This document shows positions 52,555-62,414 of a DNA stretch of 64,000 nt, piece by piece; position 1 is the stretch's first letter; the number at the start of each line of letters is the position of its first letter. Under the pieces are notes generated by a model, which worked only from the letters and a program-made list of their open reading frames with translations, had not been told where the DNA came from and searched no databases. The DNA is taken from assembly GCF_002858805.1 (NCBI RefSeq), contig NZ_PJZI01000022.1:1-64000 (forward strand), written 5' to 3'. The DNA is from Chimaeribacter arupi (lineage in GTDB: Bacteria > Pseudomonadota > Gammaproteobacteria > Enterobacterales > Enterobacteriaceae). The position numbers were made by a program, and so were the translations under genes.

Positions 52555-54750
52555 TTAGAAGCGGAAGGTGGCCGTCGCCACCACCTGGCGATCGCTGCCC
52601 CAGTAGCAGGCGTAGTCGCGGTAGCAACTGGAGACATATTCGCGGTCAAACAGGTTGTTGATGTTCAGCCCTACCGTGGAACCCGGCAGGCCGACGCGCG
52701 CCAGATCGTATTTCACGGTGGCATCCACCAGGGTATAGGCCGCCACGTTGTATTGCTGGTTAGCGGCGTCAATGGTGTTGGTCGCGCCCACATAGCGCAC
52801 ACCGCTGCCGAGGGTCAGGCCGCTGAGCGCCGTCTCATGGAAGGTGTAATCCGCCCACAGCGACGCCATGTTACGCGGCACTTCCACCGGGCGCTGGCCC
52901 TTCAGGTTGGTGTCTTTGGTGTATTCCGCGTCGGTGAAGGTGTAAGACGCCGTCAGGTTGACGTTGGCATTGACTGCGGCTTTCGCTTCCAGCTCGATGC
53001 CGCGTGAGCGGATTTCGCCGGACTGCACGCTGAAGCTGCTGTTAGTCGGGTCGGCCGTCAGGTTGTTGTCTTTGGTCAGCTGGTAAACCGCCGCCGTCAG
53101 GCTGATCGGCTGGTCTTGCGGGATATATTTCACCCCGGCTTCATACTGCTTGCCGTGGGACGGGTCGAACGATTTACCGCTTTGGGTGGCACCGCTGACC
53201 GGCTCAAAGGATTCGCTGTAGCTGAAGTACGGCGAAATCCCGTTGTCGAACAGGTAGTTCAGGCCGCCGCGCCAGGTGAACTGCTCATCGCGGTCTTTGT
53301 CGGTGGCACCGCTGCTGCGGGTCAGCACCGTGCTTTTGGCGAAGTCATAACGGCCGCCCAGGGTCAGCAGCCAGTGGTTCCACTCTGCCTGATCCTGCAC
53401 GTAGAGGCCGGTCTGCTCCTGGCGGTTCAGGATGTTGTAACGGAAGTAGACATCGTAGTCATCATTGCCGTACTGCGGTGCGGTCATATTGATGCTGCTG
53501 GTGGACGCGTAGTCCGCGTTGATGTCGTTACGCATCCGCATGTAGTCCACGCCCATCAGCAGGGTGTGGTCAACCTGGCCGGTGCCGAATTTGGCCTGCG
53601 CCTGGGTGTCCACGTCGAAGTTACTCAGCTTCTCGCTGGAGTCGACAAAGGCACGCTGGATGGTCGCCGGGGCGACATAGCCGTTACCGTAGTGGCCGAT
53701 GTAGTGGGTGCTCAGCATGGTGTAGCGCAGGTTCTGGCGCACCGTCCAGGTGTCGTTGAACGCGTGCTCGGCGCTGTAACCCACCATCTTCTGGTTGCGG
53801 GAGAACTTGTCCTCCTGCTCGCCTTCGGTGTAGTTCACCGGCAGTTTGCGCTGGTTGCCGTTGGCATCGGTGTACGGCACCACGGTGCCTTGCAGCGGCA
53901 GCCAGCCGTAGTAGCCCGCTTCCGGATCGTTCTGGAAGTTGCTCAGGAAGGTGAAGGTGGTGTTGTCATCCGGGTGCCAGGTAAAGGACGGCGCGATGGC
54001 GTAACGCTTCTCCTGGGACATCTCCTGCTGGGCATCCTGGCTGCGCGCCAGCCCGGTCAGGCGGTAGCTGTAAACGCCGTTGTCATCGATGGCGCCGCCG
54101 AAATCAAACCCGGTCTGGTAGAGGTTGTCAGTGCCCATCGAGAACTGCACTTCACGCAGGGTTTCGGTGGTCGGGCGTTTGCTGACCATAGAGACCAGGC
54201 CGCCGGGGTTGCTTTTGCCGTACAGCACGGAGGACGGGCCGCGCAGCACTTCCACCCGCTCAAGGAAGTACGGGTCCATCGACACTTCGGAATAGTTATC
54301 GCCCTGGAGTTTAATGCCGTCCAGGTACTGGTTGGTGTTGGTATTGGTAAAGCCGCGGATGGACACCGCATCAAGAATGTCGGAGCTGCCGCGGCTGGCG
54401 AACACGCCCGGCGTGTAGCTCAGCGCCTCTTTTACCGTGTCCGGCTGGCGCATTTCCAGCTCGTCACTGGTCACGACAGAGACGGACTGCGGTGTTTTCA
54501 CCAGCGGTGTATCGGTTTTGGTGCCGGTAGCACTCCGCTTGGCCGCCACGGTCGCGGCCGGCCCCCATGCGCTTTCCTGCGCCACATCCGGCCCGCTGCC
54601 GACGACGGTAATGGTATCACCCGTTTGCGCCGGGTCGCCCTCTGCCGCCGTAGCGGGTAATACGAACGTGCCTAACGTAACCGCAATGGCAAGGGTCACT
54701 TTCCCAAGAGGAAAGGCCGCCGGGATCATGGTGCCTGAGTGTGTGCGCAT
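52555..54750 (-). CDS. fhuA: TonB-dependent ferrichrome receptor FhuA
   Basis: Outer-membrane receptor for ferric hydroxamates. The 731-residue precursor has a signal peptide (AIAVTLGTFVLPATAAEG). A TonB box GDTITVVG follows, then the plug (TPQSVSVVTSDELEMRQP, VSIRGFTNTNTNQYLDGIKL, VEVLRGPSSVLYGKSNPGGLVSMVSKRP) and a 22-strand barrel ending in the terminal aromatic VVATATFRF. The C-proximal pair CYRDYAC may be a disulfide. A second in-frame ATG seven codons in is an alternative start. It leads the fhuACDB operon; a Fur-like site lies upstream. Confidence 0.95.
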   Translation of the reverse strand: MRTHSGTMIPAAFPLGKVTLAIAVTLGTFVLPATAAEGDPAQTGDTITVVGSGPDVAQESAWGPAATVAAKRSATGTKTDTPLVKTPQSVSVVTSDELEMRQPDTVKEALSYTPGVFASRGSSDILDAVSIRGFTNTNTNQYLDGIKLQGDNYSEVSMDPYFLERVEVLRGPSSVLYGKSNPGGLVSMVSKRPTTETLREVQFSMGTDNLYQTGFDFGGAIDDNGVYSYRLTGLARSQDAQQEMSQEKRYAIAPSFTWHPDDNTTFTFLSNFQNDPEAGYYGWLPLQGTVVPYTDANGNQRKLPVNYTEGEQEDKFSRNQKMVGYSAEHAFNDTWTVRQNLRYTMLSTHYIGHYGNGYVAPATIQRAFVDSSEKLSNFDVDTQAQAKFGTGQVDHTLLMGVDYMRMRNDINADYASTSSINMTAPQYGNDDYDVYFRYNILNRQEQTGLYVQDQAEWNHWLLTLGGRYDFAKSTVLTRSSGATDKDRDEQFTWRGGLNYLFDNGISPYFSYSESFEPVSGATQSGKSFDPSHGKQYEAGVKYIPQDQPISLTAAVYQLTKDNNLTADPTNSSFSVQSGEIRSRGIELEAKAAVNANVNLTASYTFTDAEYTKDTNLKGQRPVEVPRNMASLWADYTFHETALSGLTLGSGVRYVGATNTIDAANQQYNVAAYTLVDATVKYDLARVGLPGSTVGLNINNLFDREYVSSCYRDYACYWGSDRQVVATATFRF

Positions 54751-54787
54751 GGTCGCTTCTCTGATGATGGTAAACAGGAATGTAAAC

Positions 54788-54806
54788 GAGAATTATTATT
54801 ATGAAG
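54788..54806. promoter_or_regulatory. Candidate Fur box upstream of fhuA
   Basis: The 19-bp site GAGAATTATTATTATGAAG matches the GATAATGATAATCATTATC consensus at 12 positions and lies about 40 bp before the fhuA ATG. Iron-Fur repression is the known control of fhuA in relatives; the exact placement is inference. Confidence 0.55.
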
Positions 54807-54932
54807 GCAGAATCATATTCGGATGAAATTTTAAACTCAAGCAGAAATAGAGTGTCCCCGGCGGATATGCTGAAGAAATGGCCTCATGAAATACGAGGCT
54901 ATTTTTTATTAACCTATTTGTCGCACATAAAT

Positions 54933-54962
54933 AAAAACCCGTAACTTTATGGTTACGGGTTT
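54933..54962 (-). terminator. Intrinsic terminator of the DUF1996 gene
   Basis: Perfect 9-bp stem ACCCGTAAC / GTTACGGGT (54937-54945 with 54952-54960), loop of 6, A-run on the left that reads as T on the minus strand. It follows the DUF1996 stop by about 25 nt and insulates fhuA. Confidence 0.88.
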
Positions 54963-54986
54963 CACGATTAATAAATAGCGTGCGTA

Positions 54987-56384
54987 TTATTTTTTAAATC
55001 CCTGCAACATTAATATCGGCGGGTTGGGGCTTTCGGCTGAACTGAAGGCGTACGCATGGCCCTTACGTTCGCCGCCAATGCAGAAAGAGATCGTGGTTTG
55101 TTTGTTTTTAATCGCCTCTTTGACGGCGGCATCCACCGGAATATAACGGTAAGACTGTTTGTTATTGGCATACAGCGATCCGGCGGCATTGCCATTACAG
55201 GCCGGGCGGCTGTTCCAGGTGGTGGTGTGCTCGTCCCATTCATTGGTGGTGCCGTAAAGATAAATAGTACGGGCATTGGCATCAGAGACATTGCCGCCAA
55301 ACAGCCGGATTTTATACGTGAACTCCGTGTTGTTATTGATATCCAGCTCCGGCGGCCAGGCCGGGATCGTGAACTGGATAAGCCCAATCTCCTCTTTGTT
55401 CCGGCTGCGGGTGCCCTGCCAGTTATCCTGCACGTGCAGCGTCTCTTCCCCGGCAAAATTTTTGTCTGCCTGATCAAGGTTGCTGATTGTGACGTCCTGC
55501 AACGCCATCTCGTAGGCAAACGGGATGTTGGTGTCGCAGGAGAGGCCGAGGTTCATGCAGTGGTTCGCCATAAAATCCGCGCCCTGCGTCGTCCAGCCAT
55601 TCATAAAATCGCCGTGGGCGCTGTAGATAGAGCCCCACTGTTCAACCACCTTGCCGTTCACGATCACCGGGTCCAGCGACAGCTCGACTTTGGTCATGTC
55701 TATCGGCGTCGAGTTGGGGATCAGGTAAGCGATGTTCATGTTCACCATCGGGATCTTGACCGGGTACGCCGCCGGGCAGACATCATTTACCGCATAATCG
55801 GCATTTTTTACCCCGATGGCGGGGTGAAGGTTGACGCCGTCCCAGCAGTTGGGGAACTTCAGCGCAATGTTCATCTGCACCGTGCCGTTGGGCTGCGGGG
55901 GGCAGCTGCTTTTGGGAATGTCCGAGTAGCCCAGCCCCTGGCAGAAATAGTCCACCGCGAGCTTGTTCGGGCTGGTGCCGTTGTGGGTGCCGGCCAGCAG
56001 TTGCAGCCCGGCCGGGAACGGCTGGATCGGGTACTTCTCTATCTGGCTCGCCTGGTAGTAGGTTTTCTGGTACGCCGGGCGTACCACCGTGCCGTCAGGC
56101 AGCCGCAGCGACGGCGCCCAGTAGGCGGAGTGATCAGAACTGTTGTTGCAGGTGGTGGAGAAATCCGTCAACAGTTGTTCATTGGTGGTGTAGGCGTTGG
56201 CATGGGTGTTGCCGAAGAAATCATGCGACATCGCCATGCCGGGCATCCCCGGCATCATGATGGCATCGTCCGGCAGGGTATGGCTGTAGTCACACTCGAC
56301 GTTGGTCTGCCCGTTGAGTGCCTGGCTGTGAAACGGCACCAGCGCGGCGAGGCCAAGGAGGGTACAGGGAAAAAAGGGGCGCAT
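54987..56384 (-). CDS. Secreted DUF1996 protein with C-terminal DNRLRE/CBM96-like domain
   Basis: A 465-residue exported protein with a signal peptide at 1-22 (LLGLAALVPFHSQA). Residues about 27-275 carry DUF1996 hallmarks: SHDFFGN (53-59), SAYWAPSL (86-93), KFPNCWDG (177-183), CPAAYPVKIPMVN (203-215) and AHGDFMNGW (256-264), with several paired cysteines. Residues about 300-462 look like a DNRLRE/CBM96-type beta-sandwich: TLHVQDNW, IQFTIP, YLYGTTNEWDEHTTTWNSRP, AVKEAIKN and AFSSAESPNPPILML. DUF1996 is best known from secreted fungal and actinobacterial proteins of unknown activity; CBM96-like domains bind polysaccharides. It lies alone between fhuA and mrcB with its own terminator. A role on extracellular polysaccharide is inference. 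Confidence 0.85.
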   Translation of the reverse strand: MRPFFPCTLLGLAALVPFHSQALNGQTNVECDYSHTLPDDAIMMPGMPGMAMSHDFFGNTHANAYTTNEQLLTDFSTTCNNSSDHSAYWAPSLRLPDGTVVRPAYQKTYYQASQIEKYPIQPFPAGLQLLAGTHNGTSPNKLAVDYFCQGLGYSDIPKSSCPPQPNGTVQMNIALKFPNCWDGVNLHPAIGVKNADYAVNDVCPAAYPVKIPMVNMNIAYLIPNSTPIDMTKVELSLDPVIVNGKVVEQWGSIYSAHGDFMNGWTTQGADFMANHCMNLGLSCDTNIPFAYEMALQDVTISNLDQADKNFAGEETLHVQDNWQGTRSRNKEEIGLIQFTIPAWPPELDINNNTEFTYKIRLFGGNVSDANARTIYLYGTTNEWDEHTTTWNSRPACNGNAAGSLYANNKQSYRYIPVDAAVKEAIKNKQTTISFCIGGERKGHAYAFSSAESPNPPILMLQGFKK

Positions 56385-56491
56385 AGGGAACTCCTTATTG
56401 TGCTGTTGGGAATCGCACAGACAGAAATACCCACGCCACGGGCGCGTCAGCCAATCATCAACTCACATCGTCCGTCATTGATAAGGCTGAT

Positions 56492-56531
56492 AAAAAAAGG
56501 GTGCGATGCGTGGTTATCACGCATCACACCC
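56492..56531 (-). terminator. Intrinsic terminator of mrcB
   Basis: A 14-bp stem with one mismatch (56499-56512 with 56518-56531; arm GGGTGTGATGCGTG on the minus strand) is followed by seven T (56492-56498). Outer complementary segments CTGATAAA / TTTATCAG (56487-56494, 56533-56540) lengthen the dyad. Confidence 0.92.
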
Positions 56532-56555
56532 GTTTATCAGTGACGGCGCAGTCCG

Positions 56556-59132
56556 TTACTGGCCGAACATCTCTTTCAGCCAGCCGGCCATGCCGTTGCC
56601 CTCTTTCTGCTCATCCTGCGGCGCTTGCTGCTGTTGCTGTTGCTGCTGCATCTGCTGCTGTTGCAATTGCATCTGCTGTTGCTGCGCCGCCAGGCTGGCC
56701 TGGCAGAGGCTGTCCGGGTCACTGGTCCAGACCGGCATACTGCGCACCACGCCGCCGGTCAGCCCACCGGTCAGGCCGCCGCCACAGACGAAGTTGCCCG
56801 CGGAATCCACACGCATTTCGGTGATGTCTTCCGGCGCCTGCAAGTCCAGCGGCTGCGGCGTTTCGTTGGCCAGGTAGCGGCTGTAGAGCGCCATCGCACC
56901 GGTAGAGCCCCAGAGTTTGGACGGGCCGTTATTGTCGCGGCCGACCCAGGTGATCGCCACCTGATCGCCGTCCACCCCGGCAAACCAGCTGTCACGCAGG
57001 TCGTTGGAGGTGCCGGTTTTCGCCGCCAGGTGCAGGTTGGGGAATTTCACCGCCAGCGCCCGTGACGTCCCTTCGTTAACCACCTGCTGCATCGCGTAGA
57101 GCGTCAGGTACGCGGCCTGTGCCGGGACGGCGCGTTCCGCCTGCGGGAAGCTCTGGTAGAGCACCGAACCATCTTCAGCGATCACCGAGCGCACCGCCGA
57201 CAGCGGCGCTTTGTTGCCGCCGCTGGCGATGGTCTGGAACTCCTGCGCCACTTCCATCGGCGTCAGCGCAATCGCGCCGAGCAGCATTGACGGCACCGGG
57301 TTCAGCACGTTTTCCGGCACGCCCAGCGCCACCAGCGTTTTGGTTATCTCATCCAGCCCGACCGCCATGCCGAGGTTGACCGTCGGCACGTTCATGGAAC
57401 GCGCCAGCGCATCCACCAGCAGCATCTGGCCGCGGAACTGGTGATCGTCGTTCTGCGGTTTCCAGGTCTGGCCGTTGGAGAGCTTCAGCGCCAGCGGCTG
57501 GTCTGCCAGCAGGGTGTTAAGGCGGTATTTGTCCGGCTGCGCCAGCGCCGTCAGGTAGGTGGCCGGTTTCGCCAGCGAGCCGACCTGGCGGCGTGCCTGC
57601 ATGGCGCGGTTAAACCCGGCGAACTGCGTCTCCGCGCCGCCGACCATCGCCCGCACCTCACCGGTGAAGCGATCCACCACCACCATCGCGGTTTCAATGT
57701 CTTTCAGGCCGCTCTTTTTGCGCAGTTGCGGCACGCCCTCCTCCACCGCCTGCTCGGCGGCGTCCTGCGACACCGGGTCAAGGGTGGTGAAGATTTTCAC
57801 GCCGGACATCTCATTGACCTTGTCGCCGAGGCGCTGTTGCAGCTCCTGGCGCACCATCTGCATAAAGGCCGGTTGCGGTGAAATCACCCCGCCCTTCGGC
57901 TGCACGCCCAATGGGCGGGCGCTCAGCATGGTGTACAGCTCGTTATCAATGATCTTCTGTTTTTCCAGCAGCTTCAGCACCACATTACGGCGCTCCAGCG
58001 CCAGTTTCGGGTTGCGCCACGGGTTATACAGCGACGCCCCTTTCACCATGCCCACCAGCAGCGCCTGCTGGTCGAGGCTCAGCTCATCCACCGGGCGGCC
58101 GAAATAGTAGAGGCTGGCCAGCGGGAAGCCGCGGATCTGGTCGTTGCCGCTCTGGCCGAGGTAAACCTCGTTCAGGTACAGCTCAAGGATGCGATCCTTG
58201 CTGTAGCGGCTGTCCACCAGCAGCGCCATGTAGGCTTCGTTGATTTTACGCCAGTAGGTGCGCTCGTTGGTGAGGAACAGGTTCTTCACCAGCTGTTGCG
58301 TCAGGGTACTCGCCCCCTGCACCGTGTGGCCCGCCGTCAGGTTCGCCAGCACTGCGCGGCCAATCGAGTAGAAGCTGATGCCGTCATGCTCGTAGAAATG
58401 GCGGTCTTCGGTCGCCAGCAGCGTATCCACCAGCAGATCGGGGAAACCGGCACGCGGCACAAACAGCCGCTGCTCGCCGTTAGGCGACTGCAACATGGTG
58501 ATCAGGCGCGGGTCGAGGCGGAAGAAGCCGAAATTGCGCTGGTTATCCATGTTCTGGATCTGCGTCAGCCGGTCGCCCTTGAACGTCAGCTGGGCGTGGA
58601 TCTGCCCCTCTTTACCGTCCGGGAATTCAAACGGGCGGCGCAGCAGCTCAATGCTGTTGGCGTGCACGGTGAACTCGCCCGGCCGGGTGATGCGCGTGAC
58701 TTCGCGGTATTGCGTGCCTTCCAGCAGCGCCACCATCTCTTTCTTGCTGTAGTTCATGCCCGGCTCGAGGTTGACCATCCGGCCATACACCGCGGCAGGC
58801 AATTGCCACACTTTGCCGTCAATGCGGCTGCGGATCTGGCCGTCGAGGTAGAAGCCGTAAATGGCCATCCCCACTGCCAGCACAATCCCTATTTTAACCA
58901 GCAGGCCCAACCAGCCGCGCTTTTTACGCGGTTTGCCCGCCTTTACCTTACGTGGCATACGTTGCTTACCTTTATTCACATTGTCCTGTTCAGCCATACC
59001 GGCTTCAACATCGTCCTCAATCTCTTCAACATCCTCATCCCGGCGATTACGCGGCCGCTGCCGTAAGGGCTTGCGGACGGGAGGCGGCGTTTTCCCCTTA
59101 CGCCCGATGGGTTCGCGGTCATCACCTGACAT
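56556..59132 (-). CDS. mrcB: Penicillin-binding protein 1B
   Basis: Bifunctional peptidoglycan glycosyltransferase and DD-transpeptidase. The 858 residues compare with 844 in E. coli. A cytoplasmic basic N-terminus and one TM helix ([22 protein letters not shown], about 75-96) precede a UB2H domain that in relatives docks LpoB. The glycosyltransferase ([32 protein letters not shown]) and the transpeptidase ([12 protein letters not shown] with the SxxK Ser, [15 protein letters not shown]) follow. The C-terminus is unusual: 17 Gln in 20 residues (about 822-841) after [10 protein letters not shown], encoded by a CAG/CAA repeat. Confidence 0.97.
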   Translation of the reverse strand: MSGDDREPIGRKGKTPPPVRKPLRQRPRNRRDEDVEEIEDDVEAGMAEQDNVNKGKQRMPRKVKAGKPRKKRGWLGLLVKIGIVLAVGMAIYGFYLDGQIRSRIDGKVWQLPAAVYGRMVNLEPGMNYSKKEMVALLEGTQYREVTRITRPGEFTVHANSIELLRRPFEFPDGKEGQIHAQLTFKGDRLTQIQNMDNQRNFGFFRLDPRLITMLQSPNGEQRLFVPRAGFPDLLVDTLLATEDRHFYEHDGISFYSIGRAVLANLTAGHTVQGASTLTQQLVKNLFLTNERTYWRKINEAYMALLVDSRYSKDRILELYLNEVYLGQSGNDQIRGFPLASLYYFGRPVDELSLDQQALLVGMVKGASLYNPWRNPKLALERRNVVLKLLEKQKIIDNELYTMLSARPLGVQPKGGVISPQPAFMQMVRQELQQRLGDKVNEMSGVKIFTTLDPVSQDAAEQAVEEGVPQLRKKSGLKDIETAMVVVDRFTGEVRAMVGGAETQFAGFNRAMQARRQVGSLAKPATYLTALAQPDKYRLNTLLADQPLALKLSNGQTWKPQNDDHQFRGQMLLVDALARSMNVPTVNLGMAVGLDEITKTLVALGVPENVLNPVPSMLLGAIALTPMEVAQEFQTIASGGNKAPLSAVRSVIAEDGSVLYQSFPQAERAVPAQAAYLTLYAMQQVVNEGTSRALAVKFPNLHLAAKTGTSNDLRDSWFAGVDGDQVAITWVGRDNNGPSKLWGSTGAMALYSRYLANETPQPLDLQAPEDITEMRVDSAGNFVCGGGLTGGLTGGVVRSMPVWTSDPDSLCQASLAAQQQQMQLQQQQMQQQQQQQQAPQDEQKEGNGMAGWLKEMFGQ
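56625..56684 (-). repeat. CAG/CAA triplet repeat encoding the PBP1b polyglutamine tail
   Basis: Twenty codons reading Q4-M-Q-L-Q4-M-Q8, almost all CAG or CAA. The mixed codons and interruptions limit slippage, but copy number may vary between strains. Confidence 0.95.
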
Positions 59133-59314
59133 TGTCGTTCTCCACGCTACTGTTTTCTTTCATCATTTACATTTCCAGAGAAAAGTCGCGGCGTCCTGCG
59201 GTGGCTTTTCAGATTGCTGTGCTTATCGACGGGGCCGGGAAAGGCGCTACTCTGTTATCCGCCGCCCGGCCCGGCCAGCGGAAACATCTGAAAATAAGGG
59301 GTCACGGTGACCGG

Positions 59315-61780
59315 TCAGGGCTGATATTTCTTGGTGCGCCGCGTCGGCAATGCCTGCGCCGGGTCATCCGGCCAGGGGTGCTTCGGGTAGCGCCCTTTCA
59401 TCTCTTTCTGTACCTCGCGGTATGCGCCGCGCCAGAACGCCGCCAGATCGGCGGTGATTTGCAGCGGCCGGTGCGCCGGGGAGAGCAGCTCCAGCACCAC
59501 CGCCACCCGCCCTTCGGCGACGCGCGGGCTGGCTTCTTCGCCGAACATCTCCTGCAACCGCACCGCCAGCACCGGCGGTTTTTCCGCATCATAGCGCAGC
59601 GGCAGGCGGCTGCCGGTCGGCACAGTGTAATGGCTCGGCAGCGCACTATCCAGCCGTTGCCGTTGCGGCCAGGTCAGCAAGCGGCCCAGCGCCTCGCTCA
59701 GGTTGACCTGCCGCAGCGCGCGCAGGTCACGCACCTTGCCCAGCGACGGCAACAGCCACGTTTCAAGGTTCGCCAGCAGGTCGGCCTCCTCTGCCGGCGG
59801 CCAGTCGCCTTCCGGCAGCCAGCGCCGGGCGCAGCGCAACCGCAGCAACAGCTGTTCTGCCGCCGGTTCCCAGTTCAGCACGCTTAACCCCTGCTGGCGT
59901 ATCCAGCCGATCAGCGCCTGTTGCAGTTCGTCATCCGAGGGTTTCGCCAGCACCCGGGCGCTCAGCACCAGCCGGCCGATCATCTCACGCTGCCAGGCGC
60001 GCAGCGTGCCTTTTTCCTCGTCCCACTCCACGGCCGCCCGCCGTTCCACCAGCGCAGGCAGGCGGGCGGCCAGCGCCTCGATGGCGACCGGCAGCGCCAG
60101 CAGGATGCGGGCATCGGGGCTGTTGCTGTTTTGCAACAGGGAGGGGGCCACCAGCCAGCCGTGGCGGGTCAGCGCCTCGTCCTGCGGCAGTGACGCGCCC
60201 AGCCCGTTAGCCAGCAGGTAGCGCCCGTCGTCACCGCGCCGCTGGGCGATGCGGTCCGGGAACGCCTGCGCCAGCAGCCAGCCCGCCTCGTCCGGCGACG
60301 GCTGCCCGGCCGGGCGGCCGCTGCGTTTCGCCAGCAGCGCAGCGCGGCGTTGCCAGTGCGGTTGCGGGCGGCTCAGCCAGTCACTGAGATCCGGCGAGCC
60401 GCTGCGCGGCGGTTCTTCCAGGATCGCCGCCAGCAGGGCCGCCGTCGCCAGTGCGTCCGCGCTGTGGGTTGCCCCGGCCACCAGCATCGCCGCCAGCCGC
60501 GGCTCCACGCCGAGCGCAGCCATACGCTGCCCGATGGCGGAGAGCCGCCCCTGGTCGTCCAGCGCGCCGAGGCGCCGCAACAGATCCTGCGCGGCGGCCA
60601 GCGCCGGGGCCGGGGGCGCATCCAGCCAGGTGAGATCGTCCGGTGAACGGCAACCCCACTGCACCAGCTCCAGCCACAGGCTGCTGAGGTCGCTTTGCAG
60701 GATCTCCGGCTCGCCCTGTTCGGCGGCGCGCTCCGCCTGCTCGCGGCTGAACAGGTGCAGGCAGATCCCCGGCGACAAACGCCCGGCACGGCCTGCCCGC
60801 TGGGTCATTGATGCCTGGCTGATGCGCTGGGTCACCAGCCGGGTGACGCCGGTGCGCGGGTCAAAACGGGTGCTGCGCTCCAGCCCGCTGTCCACCACCA
60901 GGCGGATGCCCTCAATCGTCAGGCTGGTTTCCGCGATGTTGGTCGCCAGCACCACTTTGCGCCGCCCGGCGGCCGCCGGCTGGATCGCCTGCTGCTGCGC
61001 CGCCAGCGGCAGTGCGCCGTAAAGCGGGCAGAGGTCCGTGTCGGTGGGGAGGTTTTCCGCCAGCCGCGTCTGTACCCGGTGGATCTCCGCCACGCCGGGC
61101 AAAAACAGCAGCAGCGAGCCGTGTTCGCCCTGCAACAGCCGCCGCACCGCGCCGGCCACGCCCTCCTCCAGCCGTTCATGGCCGGCGAGCGGCTGGTAAC
61201 GCCGCTCCACCGGGAAGGTGCGCCCCTGCGAGACAATGGCCGGCGCACCCGGCAACCGTTCTGCCAGCCGGGCATTGTCGAGGGTGGCGGACATCACCAG
61301 CAGTTTCAGGTCATCCCGCAGGCCCTGCTGCACATCCAGCAGCAGCGCCAGCGCGGTGTCGGCCTGCAGGCTGCGTTCGTGGAACTCATCCAGGATCACC
61401 AGCGAGACGCCGGAGAGTTCCGGGTCCTGCTGCACCATGCGGGTCAGGATACCTTCAGTCACCACCTCCAGCCGGGTGGCGGCGCTGGTTTTGCTCTCGG
61501 CGCGCATCCGGTAGCCGACCTGCTGCCCCGGCACTTCGCCCAGTTGCTGCGCCAGCCGGTGCGCGACGTTTTTCGCCGCCAGCCGCCGTGGTTCCAGCAT
61601 GATGATGCGGCCCGGCAGCCCGGCGCGCGCCAGGATCGCCAGCGGCAGCCAGGTGGATTTACCCGCGCCGGTCGGCGCATTCAGCAGCACCTGCGGGGAC
61701 GCCGCCAGGGCCGCCAGCACGTCATCCACCACCTCGCTGACCGGCAGCGCCGCCTGCGCGCCCTGTGTCACCGCACCCAT
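59315..61780 (-). CDS. hrpB: ATP-dependent RNA helicase HrpB
   Basis: DEAH-box-type helicase of unclear cellular role. The start at 61780 (MGAVTQGAQAAL, with AGGGGAAAGG upstream) gives 821 residues, in line with the family; sixteen upstream codons do not align. Motif I is NAPTGAGKSTWLP, motif II LDEFHERSLQ (the DEFH variant normal for HrpB), motif III MSATLD, motif V TNIAETSLTIEG and motif VI QRAGRAGR. The HrpB-specific C-terminal domain ends in YPKHPWPDDPAQA. It is divergent from thpR and lies upstream of mrcB. Confidence 0.96.
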   Translation of the reverse strand: MGAVTQGAQAALPVSEVVDDVLAALAASPQVLLNAPTGAGKSTWLPLAILARAGLPGRIIMLEPRRLAAKNVAHRLAQQLGEVPGQQVGYRMRAESKTSAATRLEVVTEGILTRMVQQDPELSGVSLVILDEFHERSLQADTALALLLDVQQGLRDDLKLLVMSATLDNARLAERLPGAPAIVSQGRTFPVERRYQPLAGHERLEEGVAGAVRRLLQGEHGSLLLFLPGVAEIHRVQTRLAENLPTDTDLCPLYGALPLAAQQQAIQPAAAGRRKVVLATNIAETSLTIEGIRLVVDSGLERSTRFDPRTGVTRLVTQRISQASMTQRAGRAGRLSPGICLHLFSREQAERAAEQGEPEILQSDLSSLWLELVQWGCRSPDDLTWLDAPPAPALAAAQDLLRRLGALDDQGRLSAIGQRMAALGVEPRLAAMLVAGATHSADALATAALLAAILEEPPRSGSPDLSDWLSRPQPHWQRRAALLAKRSGRPAGQPSPDEAGWLLAQAFPDRIAQRRGDDGRYLLANGLGASLPQDEALTRHGWLVAPSLLQNSNSPDARILLALPVAIEALAARLPALVERRAAVEWDEEKGTLRAWQREMIGRLVLSARVLAKPSDDELQQALIGWIRQQGLSVLNWEPAAEQLLLRLRCARRWLPEGDWPPAEEADLLANLETWLLPSLGKVRDLRALRQVNLSEALGRLLTWPQRQRLDSALPSHYTVPTGSRLPLRYDAEKPPVLAVRLQEMFGEEASPRVAEGRVAVVLELLSPAHRPLQITADLAAFWRGAYREVQKEMKGRYPKHPWPDDPAQALPTRRTKKYQP

Positions 61781-61868
61781 ACCTTTCCCCTCACATCGGT
61801 TAACTTTCTCAGCCGCGCATTGTAGCATTGCGCCCGATCCCCTTTGGACAATTCATTCAGGAGCGCTT

Positions 61869-62396
61869 ATGCCCGACTCACGCCGCCTCTTTTTCGGCCT
61901 GCCGCTGCCGGATGCCCTGCAACAGGCGGTGATCGCCTGGCGCGCCACGGCATTCCCGGCGGAGGCCGGGCGGCCGGTTGCCGCAGCGAACCTGCACCTG
62001 ACACTGGCGTTTCTGGGTGAGGTCAGTGACCGCAAGGCGGAGGTACTGGCCGCGCTGGCGGGCAATATTGTGCAGCCGGGCTTTCCGCTGACGCTGGATG
62101 ACCTCGGCCACTGGCCGCGCCCCGGCGTGGTGTGGCTCGGCACCCGCCGCGCGCCGCGCGGGCTGTTGCAGCTGGCGGCCCTGTTGCGTGCGCAGGCGGC
62201 GCGTAACGGCTGCCCGCAGAGCGCCCAGCCGTTCCACCCGCATATCACGCTGTTACGCGGCGCGGTGCACCCGGTCGCGCTGCCGCCTGCCACGCCGGGC
62301 TGGACGCTGGACGCCACCCATTTCTGTCTGTACGAATCCCGCACTGAACGCGGGCGCACCCGTTATCACGTGCTTCAGAGCTGGCCGTTTACCTGA
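61869..62396 (+). CDS. thpR: RNA 2',3'-cyclic phosphodiesterase ThpR (LigT)
   Basis: 2H-phosphoesterase that opens 2',3'-cyclic ends and in vitro joins tRNA halves with 2'-5' bonds. The start at 61869 (AGGAGCGCTT before ATG) gives 175 residues (176 in E. coli). The two catalytic motifs are HLTLAFLG and HPHITLLR. The open frame reaches 90 codons further upstream into hrpB antisense, which is not used. sfsA follows after 18 nt. Confidence 0.96.
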   Translation: MPDSRRLFFGLPLPDALQQAVIAWRATAFPAEAGRPVAAANLHLTLAFLGEVSDRKAEVLAALAGNIVQPGFPLTLDDLGHWPRPGVVWLGTRRAPRGLLQLAALLRAQAARNGCPQSAQPFHPHITLLRGAVHPVALPPATPGWTLDATHFCLYESRTERGRTRYHVLQSWPFT

Positions 62397-62414
62397 AGCC
62401 GGGCAAGGAGAGTC

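Noticed and set aside
53116-54660. 514-codon plus-strand open frame opposite fhuA
   Set aside because: Antisense shadow; the fhuA frame has a signal peptide, TonB box and plug motifs.
54880-54910. Plus-strand hairpin GCCTC...GAGGC followed by ATTTTTT upstream of fhuA
   Set aside because: Only a 5-bp stem with a 9-nt loop, and no plus-strand transcript is expected here.
55056-56543. 495-codon plus-strand open frame opposite the DUF1996 gene
   Set aside because: Val/Arg-rich shadow frame with no signal or motif; the minus frame has a signal peptide and two recognisable domains.
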